Below are positions 21,701 through 32,981 of a stretch of DNA of 64,000 nucleotides, piece by piece. Below the pieces are notes generated by a model, which saw nothing but the letters and a program-made list of their open reading frames with translations, did not search any database and had not been told where the DNA came from. Position numbers and translations under genes: made by a program. Source of the stretch: Phoronis australis (taxonomy: Eukaryota > Phoronida > Phoronidae); assembly GCA_002633005.1 (NCBI GenBank), contig NMRA01000381.1:361229-425228 (forward strand), read 5' to 3'. The stretch's first letter is position 1; the number at the start of each line of letters is the position of its first letter.

Positions 21701-24700
21701 TCCATGCATCCTGGTAAGTTTCTGGCACTTAACATGTCTCTGGAGTTTTTCTTAAGATAATTAAAAACCCTTCTCGATTTCGTCACATGAACTTGGCTCA
21801 TAAGTTTCGTGAAACCATATTGTGCACATCTGGGTATGATTCACGCCACCAGCAAAATTTTTTGTTGGAACATCTGCTTACACACACCTTTTTCAGCATA
21901 CGAAAAGTCGTATACGAAAAGGTGTCGTGTGTATGCAGGGGTTTAGACAACTTCCAAATATTCAAGAGCATAAGGAGCACCGACGGGGCGTAAAAACTTG
22001 AATATCAGATGATGGCGTAACAGCAGACCTACACTGTTAGTCCGGAAATAAACATGTGTTCTGTCTCGTTATGAGAAAAACTGGCGAACGATGGTGCTCT
22101 CAGTTCATAGTCTATTATTAAAAGCGACAATAAATAATTAAGTGTCACTTTATTAAGCTGAATCACGTTGACAAGATTTGAAAAACGTCAATTGTTTCAG
22201 GAAACAAATCATCAGTTTCACGAAACCAAAACATCCTGTGCACAGTGGTGAAAAGATATACTGGACTAGTTTGCAGAGGGACCAGATGTACACTGAGAGT
22301 ACACAAAAAGGTTGACCTGGTCCGTCTAGCGAGTACACCTGTGGTTATTATCCCTATAAAAATAGTCGAACTGTCGCGGGACCAAAGAGCATACTGGCTG
22401 AGATAAATAGTTTTACAAAGCACACTTTGGTAAAAAAATCACAAGACTAGTTCGCCGAGGGACCAGAAGTACACTGAAACTCAACATCTACACAAATCAA
22501 GCTGGCCTGGTCCGTCGCGAGACCTAAAGTGTACTATGCAAAAAAATTTTAAGTTGAAAACTTCTCGCTAGACACTTTTTAATCCCCAGTGGTTACTCAT
22601 ACGTTAGTCCTATCCTTCTGTTGTCTAGACTGCCGAGGAATCTGTATATCGGATCCAATGATTTGCTCGTCTTGGAACCATTCTACCCAGATATCTTCGA
22701 TGTTTGTTCCCAACGCTTGCACTTCGACAACTGCTGTGTCAATGAGCTTGTAAGCCTCTACAATGTCAGCATCTCGTTTCGCAGCTCAGTTGGCACTAAG
22801 GTCCTTGAGGTTGCCAAGTCCATTCAAAAGACTTACATGCGCAACTAAATTTGATCCGTTCATCATGGACTACTTCAAACCTTGACGATGTATCCAAGAC
22901 CTATTTGCATCTCTTGCAATTTTCGAAATAAACGTCCCAATGTCTGAACGCTTGAAACCCGAAGTACTAACATCAAATAAATGCCCATGGGCATGAGCGT
23001 TTCATCGGGTGGGCCTTTCTGCGAAAATTCCCAGTATAGAAGACGGCAGTGTGCTTATTGCAGGTAGAAAGACGGTAGGTGTTGAGGTCGGAACAAGGGC
23101 TCCTTAGGAGGCCTATTGAACATCGCACGAGTCCTGCAAGACTTTGTTGTGAAAGAGCAGCCTTCCCGCAATTTCTGGTACTGTACACTGTTTGCGAATG
23201 CGGTCAGTTTGTCAATTTGAGTCCCCCCTTGGTCATTCCTTGTATAGACATAACTTGTTAGAGTGTACCTTCAAACGGACTCGCGACCAGACCACGGCGC
23301 CCGCCACAAAAGCAATTTTTCGGAAAAAAGATTTTTTTTCAAAAATATTACATGTACATGTACGCTGTATGATATTGTGCAAGATAACTTTACTATACAT
23401 CAGTTACAAACGTGTGGAGTGTAATAGAATGACACGGCATGACAGATGAGGTAAAAACGTTGCACGTCAGTTCGCCTGAATATCAGGGTTGCGGCACCAC
23501 AGTATTTCCCCAAATCAAATCAAAACATATCTTAGAGTAAAGAAGCTAGTCACCTAAAGAAATCAGCTATAGAACTGCTCTTTCAGCGGTGGATCCATCT
23601 AAAATGCTTGGCTACTTCAGAAATGTCGACGGAAGCGCAAGCACAATTGATCTCCGCGCGTTTTGCCGATGAGCCACGAAGACTCAGCAATTCGCAATGC
23701 AAAAGATTATATTTTCAGAGTGAACCCCCCCTCAATTTTTTCCAAGTTGGTTTACTTGGGGTTTACACACGCTAGCGGTGCCGTTTTTGTTTTGCTGGAG
23801 ACGTTTTTTTATTATTGGGTCCTGGCCCAAGGCGGGGGGGAAAAGGAAACAACTTTGCCTGAGAAAATAAACATGGCTGTACAATAGTCTAGTTAATAAA
23901 AATGATACTTAGAATCTTGTAACAAAGTGAGAACTGTTAACAAATACACAACATCTATAAAGGCTGCAAATCAACACATATAAATACAACTTCTATCTTA
24001 CATAATATACAAGTGCTTAGGTTGTAAGCTTCTAGGTTAGCACAATATGATGAACAAAATACTTATTATTGGGGTAGAAACAGACCAGTACCATTGTGAT
24101 AACAGGAAAAAATATACATACCTTTAATCGCATTTTTTGTGCCAAAATATGAGTACGAACTTTAAAATCAGCGCATACGTAAACAACGACAACAACAACA
24201 ACAAAATACTTATTATTGGAGGTAGAAACAGACCATTACAATTGTGATAATAGAAGAAACATACATACCTTTAATCACATTTGTTTTTGGCCATAAATGA
24301 GTACGAACTTTAAAATCGGTGCATATGTAAACGACGGCATATTTATGGACGTTTCGGGTTATTGTCTCCCAAGAAAAAATTCACAATATTCCAATCAGGT
24401 GACACAGGTGTAGAACAGACTGTACAGGTACACAAGAGATAATAAATCGAAACGTCATTCAATATTTCGCTTACAAATGCGCTGATTTTAAAGTTCGTAG
24501 GCATACCTTTAAGCCTGGTATTTAGGTCATGGCAGAAATATAATTTTTCACCCCTGTAGCCTACTTGATTTCATATTCCAATATAAGATAGTACATAGTT
24601 TTTTTTCTGATTTTCTGATATACAACCTATCTTAACGGTTCTTTTGCTTTTTCCAGCCAGTCATAATCAAAATACTAATTACAGTCAGTTAACAACTGAA

Positions 24701-25690
24701 TAAATAGTATTAAAAAATATTCTTCACTTAATTTTCCTCGGGAATTTTTTTTACAACGGCGTTTCTGATTGGCTTGTCGAATTCTCAACAGGCAGCGCTT
24801 TACGCAAACAAACTGGCAGGACTGATGGAGAAAGTGTAAATGTGGTCGGCTGTACAGACAAATCGGTGCTTAAAATTTATGTTCAGGAAATGTGAAGCCT
24901 AGAAAGTGTGATTGTGACTTTTCGGAATGCATCTTTCTACTGTCGATGACTTTTGATTTCGATAGTGTCCTGTATTCATACAGTATGAATAACGCATCGG
25001 TTAAATTGGTTAGATATGTATGGTCGGCCGTTTATGGAAAAAACATTAAAATGTATATTCAATTCCATTTAATGAACTCAATGCCAACTGTATGACAATT
25101 CAATCCTATCTTGTGTATTCAATGCTATTACATCAATCCAATCCACATTCGTCGATTCTATATCGTGAACTCAATGCTGTTTTGTATATTCTATCCTGTT
25201 TACTGAATTCAATGTTGTTTAGTCATTCTCTTTCGTCTATCTAAGTTGCCTTATGAAGACGAATCACAACTTACCTTTTGTAAATTCTTACGCTCTGCTC
25301 GTCCACAAGGCGGTAAATTTTTATATTAATAAAAACTTTATTTTCTGGCCTAAAAGAAAATTCAAAGTTGTAAATTGCTTAGTTTTTCGCGAGAAATTTA
25401 GTGAAGCAGGTACATTTTTAAATAAATTTTAGTTTTTTTGCCAACAGTCGACAGGCACGTAGTTTTATGGCATAATATGTGGTGTCATTAAAGGATAACG
25501 GTACTTGACCAAGCAGCCCAAGCAGCTGGACTGAATTCTATGGTCTATTGTGTTCGCATTAGCTAACTCCAACCGTCGGACGATGGTCGTGCGACGGCCA
25601 ATTTTTAGCTGGGCAGGGTCCGTCATGTGCACATGTATGCCGTACTTTTTATTTGTTCTCTTTGAATATATTTGGTAATTGACCTAACTC
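21701..25690. other. Gene-poor stretch with several direct repeats
   Basis: No gene recognised. It holds two diverged ~80-bp direct repeats at 22265-22330 and 22446-22522 (GAGGGACCAGA and ACCTGGTCCGTC blocks). A ~133-bp direct repeat lies at 24056-24189 and 24203-24335, whose end (GCGCTGATTTTAAAGTTCGT) reappears inverted at 24479-24499. A 20-bp-period array lies at 25040-25240. Confidence 0.6.
25040..25240. repeat. Degenerate array of ~20-bp ATTCAATGCT units
   Basis: Heads such as ATTCAATGCT, ATTCAATCCTAT, ACTCAATGCTG and ATTCTATCCTG recur about every 18-21 bp, each followed by a variable T-rich tail ending near TGTNT. About ten units are visible. Confidence 0.65.
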
Positions 25691-25759
25691 TCAGCAGATT
25701 CTAAGTATTTTTTATAAACCTGACAAGTCATTGAAATGTAATGTACGTATCCCTGTTTA

Positions 25760-26922
25760 TGTTGAATAGAATCGCTCCCATGACCAGACACTATTGATCA
25801 TTACGGATTCGTCATATCTTTGCTGAGCACTGATGCGCGATACTCAAGCGTTTTGACATGTACGAGTGCAAGCCTGCACCGATACCCGCCTGTAGACACT
25901 GGTGCGATACTTGCCAAATCATCAAACGAGGAACACGCTCAGTTTCTCAAACTATTAGGATTTCCCTACCGTCAAGCCGTGGGAAGTCTAGGTTATCTCG
26001 CGAATGCCACACGCCCGTACATTTCTTGGCCATTGTCAAAATTGTCACAGTTCCTCGCCAAAACTGGACCGGCACACGTGACCGTTATAAAGCGCGTATT
26101 GCGATACCTGAAAGGGACCAAAACGTTCGCGCTTACTTTCAGAACAACGGATAGTCTGTTAACAGGATCTCCGACTCGGACTGGGCAGGAGACTATGGTG
26201 GGCCGTTGAGGGGAAAGTGTCGCCGTAAAATTACGCCCATGATAGGAGACGCCGCCGACCGTCGATCTACTTCCGGTTTTATCTTCCCGCTCGGAAGCGC
26301 GCCAATCTCCTGGAAAACTCGGAAACAGCCGACACTCGCTTTATCATCGTGCGAAGCCGAGTACATGGCACTCACTGAAGCCACGAAGGAACTGATGTTT
26401 TTGCGATGTTTGTGTTCTGCTTTCGGAATCCCTCAACCGGACACTACGGTTATTCACTGTGATAATCCTGGTACAACGTTTATCAGAATGCTGGCAATTA
26501 TTTTTTTAATATAAAAACGCAATGTGACCATACACAACATGCAATGAAACAAAACATGGACTAACGCCCTCAGCAAGGAGTCATCGAAACAGCATCAAAG
26601 CACAAAACACATTGACAGTGACGTGCGTTACCACTTCATACCGAGCAACTATTGTGTGGAGTTTCAGTATGTGAACACCAAAGACAATTTGGCTGATAAA
26701 TTAAAGTTTTACGAAACCGCTCTCGAAAGATGGACATTTAAGAGCCGTAGTCGCGATTAAGGGGAGTGTTGATTAAAATCGCTCCCATGACCAGATACCA
26801 CGGACTCATAGTATCACTGCTGAGCATGCGCAGTGTCTTTTCTCTTTCCTCCACGTTTCATAGTGTAGACGTACGTGTATTTTATAGCTCGCAATAAATC
26901 AGTTATGGATCACAAATCAACA
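25760..26922 (+). mobile_element. Ty1/copia LTR retrotransposon, internally deleted
   Basis: Flanked by GTTTA duplications at 25755-25759 and 26923-26927. The 3' LTR is 26767-26922 (156 bp, TG...CA) after a purine tract AAGGGGAG. A partial 5' LTR (25760 to about 25840) shares ATCGCTCCCATGACCAGA with it and runs straight into the end of pol. Gag, protease, integrase and most of the reverse transcriptase are missing. Confidence 0.93.
25843..26755 (+). pseudogene. Copia pol remnant: end of RT and RNase H
   Basis: Landmarks in order: RFDMYECKPAPIP, YRQAVGSLGYLANATRPYIS, GPAHVTVIKRVLRYLKGTK, then in another frame RRSTSGFIFPLGSAPISWK, ALSSCEAEYMALTEATKEL and finally VEFQYVNTKDNLADKL. These are the end of the copia reverse transcriptase and its RNase H. 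At least three frame changes and stops break the reading, so it is dead. Confidence 0.93.
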
Positions 26923-27212
26923 GTTTAGTGTACGTACCTTTAAACTCTGTACGTGCTATAAAGTATTGCGCGCAAGTATTTTTCAACTGCTGCTCTCATG
27001 ACACTGACGGTGTTGTCATCGAAGTAATTGCAAGGTAGCGCTGCACGCTAAGATTTTTATTGTTATAGTTTGGGAACATTTACAAGTGCTAATTGACATA
27101 AAACTTATTTTTAATTCGATTGGTGGATTATTCGAGCAAAATATAAGTAACTGTTAGCGACCACATTACCCTTAAGTTGTTGCTCGCTGGTTCCCTGCAG
27201 GCTTAGCCCCGG

Positions 27213-27473
27213 CCAGCACGCAGGTATCACGCAGTGGCACGCGCTTAAGCATTGGTCTATGTAACCTCGGCAGTCATTGGTTAGCTTTACAACACCGTGA
27301 AAAAATGGCGGACTGTGAACGATTTTTAGCCTTCTCATGCAAGTGGCGTCGCGCAGCAACTATTTCGTTTCGTTTTAAAACCGCGTGATTGAAACACATA
27401 CATGTACAATAAACACATATCTGGCCGATTATACCGGTGTGTTATTCACATAAAAGTGATACCTGCGTGCTGG
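27213..27473. mobile_element. Family G MITE, copy 2, with perfect 18-bp TIRs
   Basis: CCAGCACGCAGGTATCAC at 27213-27230 is exactly inverted at 27456-27473. The interior matches 5290-5590. Similarity to the older copy extends about 30 bp left of the TIR (GCTCGCTGGTTCCCTGC), so the true repeat may be larger than the TIR-bounded unit. No clear target duplication. Confidence 0.8.
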
Positions 27474-28320
27474 CGCGGCTACCGCCCCACCTAGCGGTTA
27501 ATGACCCATAATACCGCGCATGCGCAAAAGAGTACTTTATGGTAATAAATTTCACGGGTGAGAAATTTGAAGTGCCATTTCAATTCTAAACCTTTCAAGT
27601 GTTTAGCTTGGAGTCGGAGTCCAACTGAAGCCATTGGGAGGCATTTTCCGTGGAGGTAAGCTGTATTTACGAACTTCTTTCCTTTTGTTATACTATTTGT
27701 GTAAAGAGTGAGACACGTTTTACCAAATTGCGTGTTTAATTAATAGTCCAAGAGCGCCATTTCTCCGCCGGGGGGACATCGGACTATATGGGTCGACAGT
27801 TCCTCTATCAGTGTTAGGCCTATTGGAAGTGTGAATCTGTATCTCATAAACATTACTACAGCAAATGAAACCCGAGTTCCAATATAGCATGATGAATGTA
27901 AATGGGCTCTCACCGGGAAATGTCTTCACGAATGGGTGTGGTCCTGTTGGCCAATTTACTGAACTGACCCTCTGACGACGGTAATTTTCTGAACACCCCA
28001 ATCTTGTGTGTCCTAACTTGAGGCCCTCAATTTTTTAACGTCGAGCGTCAGTGTTTTGGGGAGCTGCGTTGACGTCGAGCTCCGCTTATTCAGGAGTTAA
28101 GTTGGATGGTAAAGAAAAAACAGTGATCCATCGTTGATTTGATTGCTGTCTCTGGTTTATTTAGAGTGGGATTGACTAATTATTTCGGTTAAAGTCATTC
28201 CCTCACAAAAAACAACGCTAGAGTGCAGCATGAAAACGACGTATTGATATCAATCAAATATCATTATCTAGAATTTTTGTCCAAACTTAAGTATAATTAA
28301 ACACCGTGTAAAGTAGTAAT
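27474..28320. other. No gene recognised
   Basis: Intergenic. A CACGGGTGAGAAA at about 27553 repeats the first 13 bases of the foldback element at 20966 without its partner arm. The minus-strand frame at 27720-28001 has no recognisable motif. Confidence 0.45.
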
Positions 28321-28323
28321 GTG

Positions 28324-28395
28324 GTTTATCAGGTGAACTGTAACGATTGCCACGAGTTTTACGTGGGCATGACCAGTGACCACTCGAACTTTACC
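28324..28395 (+). pseudogene. GIY-YIG-like fragment of a retroelement
   Basis: About 24 codons read VVYQVNCNDCHEFYVGMTSD. This has the form of the GIY-YIG nuclease start (VYxVxCxxCxxxYVGxT) found in Penelope-like elements and some LINEs. No other domain of such an element is seen beside it. Confidence 0.5.
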
Positions 28396-28909
28396 GAGAG
28401 AACTACTTCATTCACAGCAATATATGACTACGCTACACAGTAATACGATACTACAACATCCCCCTCTTTAGTAAATACGGTTATAATACGGTTATATCGT
28501 AATGGTGATAACAATCGAGGGTTTTTCTTTGAAGGCTGTGATGAAGCTACACAACAACAATTAACACCATACCTACGTAATAACGTGTTCACCAATGATG
28601 CCTAGTTTTCGCTGTCTGGTTGAGACAACTCACAAAGCTCTGCAGAATCTCGATCTGGGTGGCTAATAAAATTAACTGGAACCAATATTTGACACATCAA
28701 ATACTGGAAACCTATCTCCACGAAATTCGCTTGTTTAGCATGACGTCATTTTGACGTTTTGGACCCAGTCGGATAAAATGCATTTCCTTGTACATATTAG
28801 TTTAAAGTTATCTATTGTTGAGTAGAGACAACATTCTTCAGACATCTATTTACTTCTTCATGGAATATATCTTAGTTCATATCATTTGTTTGCATTTCAT
28901 TTCCTTGTT

Positions 28910-29176
28910 CATGGACGCACCCGGGTAGGGGCTCGGGGGTCTCGAACGACCCCCCAATTTGGCGAATTGGGCAAAAAGGTCCACCTCAGTGAAACAAAAA
29001 GTTCGAGTAAACGAGACAAAAGCCCACAAAGTCCACAGGAAGTCGACGTGGATGCACGATTGGCAGCCCTTAACCTAGTGGCCCCGTTTTTTTAGTCCTC
29101 GTTGATTTTTTTCAGTAAAAGGTCCGCATGTTGAAGAATTCGAGCCCCACTATATTTTAGTCCGGGTAAGCGCATG
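28910..29176 (-). mobile_element. Family D MITE, copy 1
   Basis: Termini CATGGACGCACCCGG and CCGGGTAAGCGCATG are imperfect inverted repeats. Flanks TTGTT and TGGTT may be a decayed 5-bp duplication. The interior shares CTCGAATTC, a GGACTTTTTG block and GAGACAAAAG with 54174-54435 and 31210-31412. Confidence 0.8.
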
Positions 29177-31209
29177 TGGTTTTCTGTAGATTTCAGTTGA
29201 CTTGATAGACCCTCTATTATATTAGATGCATATTGACTTAGTGACGCTGATAACCTATTGTATTTTCATACCTGTTGCAATTTAACTCTATATCCTACCC
29301 AGATGCCCCTATTGTTAAGTCTTGACTTGCATTTACAAACATTCCAGCCCAAGCTTCTTCCCCATTCGTTAGTTTTGTATTTGGCGCACATTCTGATTGG
29401 TCGAATAGGTTCACTTGCAAATAATATGTAATATCTTTATACTATCACACCAGAAGCTATTGGTACATCATGTCGAACACATGTGTTTTTCTCTAAGAAC
29501 CACCACGGGTTTTCTCCATGCACAATAAAACCCACACATTCTGCCAGATCGTCAACGTAGTGGAGTACATTAACGTCCTTGATATTTTCATTTACAAAAA
29601 TACCTCCATTGCCACTGATCATCTTCAACATAATCAGTTAATTCAGCTACACGCATTGAGGGTCAGCCCTCTCAGCGAGCGACCGCTTCGCTATCCCAGT
29701 TGCCCGCTGTCGCTCATGACAAAGCCGTCCTAACAATAGCCCTATATAGTGAGCCAGCCAACCACACAAATCGCTTGTGCAGTATTACGTAAGCATTAAC
29801 TAGGCCTTGAGCAGACACCAGAATAGAAGTTTCAGATATTGTAACCCAAGGCGGTTGAAACCCGGTCTCCGAAACGGGTGAAATCGGAAGCTAAGATTCA
29901 TAAAATTTACGCTCTGTGACGTATATGTAATCTATGAAAGACTTTCAACAAAACTGTGTTGCATTGCTATCAAACTTTGCAGCTAAATTACGACCATTTT
30001 ACAGAAAATTGTGCTGAAATTCCAGGGCGAAAACTCGCCGACTGACTGCCTCGAAATCGCCGTCTTCGATATGGCGATTTCAATGATTGAATAAAAATGG
30101 TTTTGACTCAAGCAAATTACCTAAAATCCTCATTAAGTTTTATAAGTAGCATCTCTAAGATTTTTTAAGTTCCCGTGGAGTCTGGATTAACGGCAGGTTT
30201 AAATACAAATCTGTGCATCTACATGTATGATCGGCAACACGGCGAGAAAAATGTCTGGACGAACAAACATGTTGTCACGTGACGTTTGTTTTGAAGTTCG
30301 TCTGCGAATAAGCGAGCGCGTGCGTGTCACCAGAGTTCATTTGCCAAAGCAGAGACCGTCTTTTGGCCAGAGGCACGCACTCTAACTAGCTAGATGTGTC
30401 TAAAGAAATTTGCACAGGCAGTAGGCCTAAACCAGAGCGTGTTTCATTCAGCACTTGCCGGTCTCGTGCTAAAAACTTTCGACATGTGTCTCGGTAAGGC
30501 CCATATTAGTCGCCGTGTAGCTGGATGCGTACGTAACTATCTGACAGTTATTTTTCGGTGTAAGGGTGTGTAAGCATTCACTGTCAGTTGTCACTTTATC
30601 GGATGTTCGGCTTAAAAACACCAATTATGGTTAATCAAACAATACATCTCAAAAATAACGCAAACATGTTTTATAGTATTAGAAATTGTCGGAAATTAGT
30701 GCCAATATTCATTTCTTATCGATGCTATGCTACCCGTTTCATGAATGGAAAATTCCCGACTAAGGTCTTTGATGACAGGTTCATGTATGTAGCGCGCGCG
30801 CTTCCTGGCCACGTGCGTTTAACACCGAGTTATTTTTATTCATGAGACAGTCGATGTGTCTACCGAAAGGTCAGACCATAGAGTGGGACACGGTCGTCGC
30901 GAGAGAGTAGCAACGCTGTTGCGTTCTTTTTGAAGCGCTGCGTTACTTTGAAGTGTAAAGTCACGGCTAAATACAAACGTAGCAGTGCCGCTGGTGGTCT
31001 AGAAGACCCGTGCAAAACTTTTTTGATAAATTGAAGACGTTACTGTAGCCGAGTTTTAGGACTGTAGGTACGTCATTGTTCCCGTGTACACGTTCATGGA
31101 CTGGGCGCTTATTTCAGCAAAGTCTGAAAACGCGTGGGGGGCGCTTATATAGGGGCATGGGCGGTTATTACGGCGAATACGGTACATACAGTCGTTGAAC
31201 GGCGAAAAT
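29177..31209. other. No gene recognised
   Basis: No coding exon or element identified. The 85-codon frame at 30588-30845 shows no family motif. Confidence 0.45.
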
Positions 31210-31412
31210 TGATGCCCAACTTGCCGAGAAACAAACCTTGTCGTCACTCAGACTAAACGAAAAGTCCGAGAAAATGAGACAGAAGTCCACTAAAAAAGAT
31301 GCATACGCACAGTTCTGATAGGTGGTACCCCGTTCTTTTAGTTCTCTCGATTTTTTTGTCCACATGGACAGAAATTCGAGCCCCCCCATTTTCAAGGCTG
31401 GGCGCGCGCATG
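31210..31412 (-). mobile_element. Family D MITE, copy 2 (one end lost)
   Basis: Right edge GGCTGGGCGCGCGCATG is the family D terminus in reverse. The body has AGTCCGAGAAAATGAGACAG, GTCCACTAAAAA and AATTCGAGCCCCCC. The left end has diverged beyond recognition. Confidence 0.75.
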
Positions 31413-32091
31413 CTCGCGATTGATTAGTCTTCTAATGGGATCAGAGAATTGTACTATCTCAGTGCACAAATGTCCTACGTATTTTAAATCAAGAGTAGCG
31501 TGAATTTGACACCAGTTACTTATTTCTGGGGAGTTTTGAGACTGCTCAGACGATGCATCATGTGGCGTACGAACTTGGAATTTTAAAAACACTATCAGAA
31601 TAGGTGGCCTTTGAATAGTAAAAAACTTATGACTTTAAAAATACTGTTCTGTTTTGGCCCTAGCTATGATTATGGTATTCGTGAAACATCCTTTTACAAC
31701 GAACATTTCAAATGTTTAAACTTCCAACAGCCATCATCTCTTACTCGGGATAAGCGCGCTTCATGCTATCAGAGGGAAATGAAGTGTAATATTTATACTT
31801 GGGCCGAAGTTCTTCGAAAACACTGCCAACTGAAATGGACATAGATATCTAAGCTTGGCCAGCTAAAGGCTGAAAGTAGTGCTTTCCCTTGTAGTGTAGC
31901 TTGGTCTTTAGTAACAGGCAGAGGGATGCCTATTGTTACCCATGCCTACAGTTTAAACATCTCCACAATAGCCCTTTATTATGAAAGTCAATGCAGGCAC
32001 AATAGGGTAAGGTATACAAAATCAGATAAGAGATAATGATCCCCTATAGCAGTTCTGAACAGGCTGACCGATATGAATACAATTTAACGCA
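31413..32091. other. No gene recognised
   Basis: Short open frames on both strands, none with a motif. No repeats noted. Confidence 0.4.
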
Positions 32092-32325
32092 TAGGCGGAT
32101 TTAAGGCCCGCCCTCCCTTTGCGGCCGCAAAAAACATCAGCAAAGGGGTCTTTGCCGCGCAAGTCACAAATAGCGACCTGGCCTACGTAGAGCCATCGAT
32201 GACTGCTTAAAACTTCCGAAATCGTGGTAAATGCTTTTTTTCAGTCATAAACAAAATTTTCCCCTAAGCGGAAATGGGAAAACCCCTCTAGATCTTCGCC
32301 CATTCGGTGCTACGCGCCTCTACCT
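32092..32325 (-). mobile_element. Fossil family A copy, internally deleted
   Basis: Begins CATAGGCGGATTTAAGGCCC, the inverted family A right terminus. It later shows CCCATTCGGTGCTACGCGCC, matching the block near the other end of family A. The second terminus is not recognisable. Confidence 0.6.
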
Positions 32326-32981
32326 ATTTTCTGTTGTCAGTACCAGAATATATTATGGGGAATGAGATCAAACGGCCACGAAAAATTGACGTAGCAACGT
32401 AGGAAACGTCCTCTAGATTTACTAATGTATTTCAGACTATACTTTGTGGAGGAAATACGTGATCTGTTGTGGAATACCCCTTTCTGAAACCCGCTTGTTC
32501 TTCGATCCTGTGCCAATTCGTGATCTGGAGCCCAAGTTATAAAATGATTAAGATTTTGTTGTAAAAACTTCACGAGCTACAGCGAGTAGCGATATGCCAC
32601 CGTAGTTGTTTCCGTCATCCGTGGGCCTTGCTTGAGTAGCGGATATATAATTGCAGCACATCAAGTTTGTAGTTATGCATCTTCTTGCATAATTTTGTTA
32701 AAATATTTTTATTCTGTGTTGTGAGTTGCAAAACAAAGATTTCAGCAGTGCACTCGGAAAGCTTCATTTGTAAATAGTCGAATATTGCACTAAGGCGTAA
32801 TGAATTGTTTGTAAACCGATGATTCGGGTGTGACCGCGTAACATCATGTAGAAAGAAAGAGACAACAAAGATTACAGGGATTTTCTCATGACAAAGCAGG
32901 GGCGAAATGTGAAAAAACATATTCGATAATTCCCGCAAAGCCGAGTGCCAAATTTGGCGGCGACAGGCCCGAATAAGTGTA

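Larger units (their letters stand above)
25698..26960 (+). repeat. Repeat family F, copy 2, interrupted by copia
   Basis: AGATTCTAAGTATTTTTTAT and AACCTGACAAGTCATTGAAA match 20530-20620. The match resumes after 26923 with GTGTACGTACC. The intervening 1.16 kb is the copia element. Confidence 0.65.
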
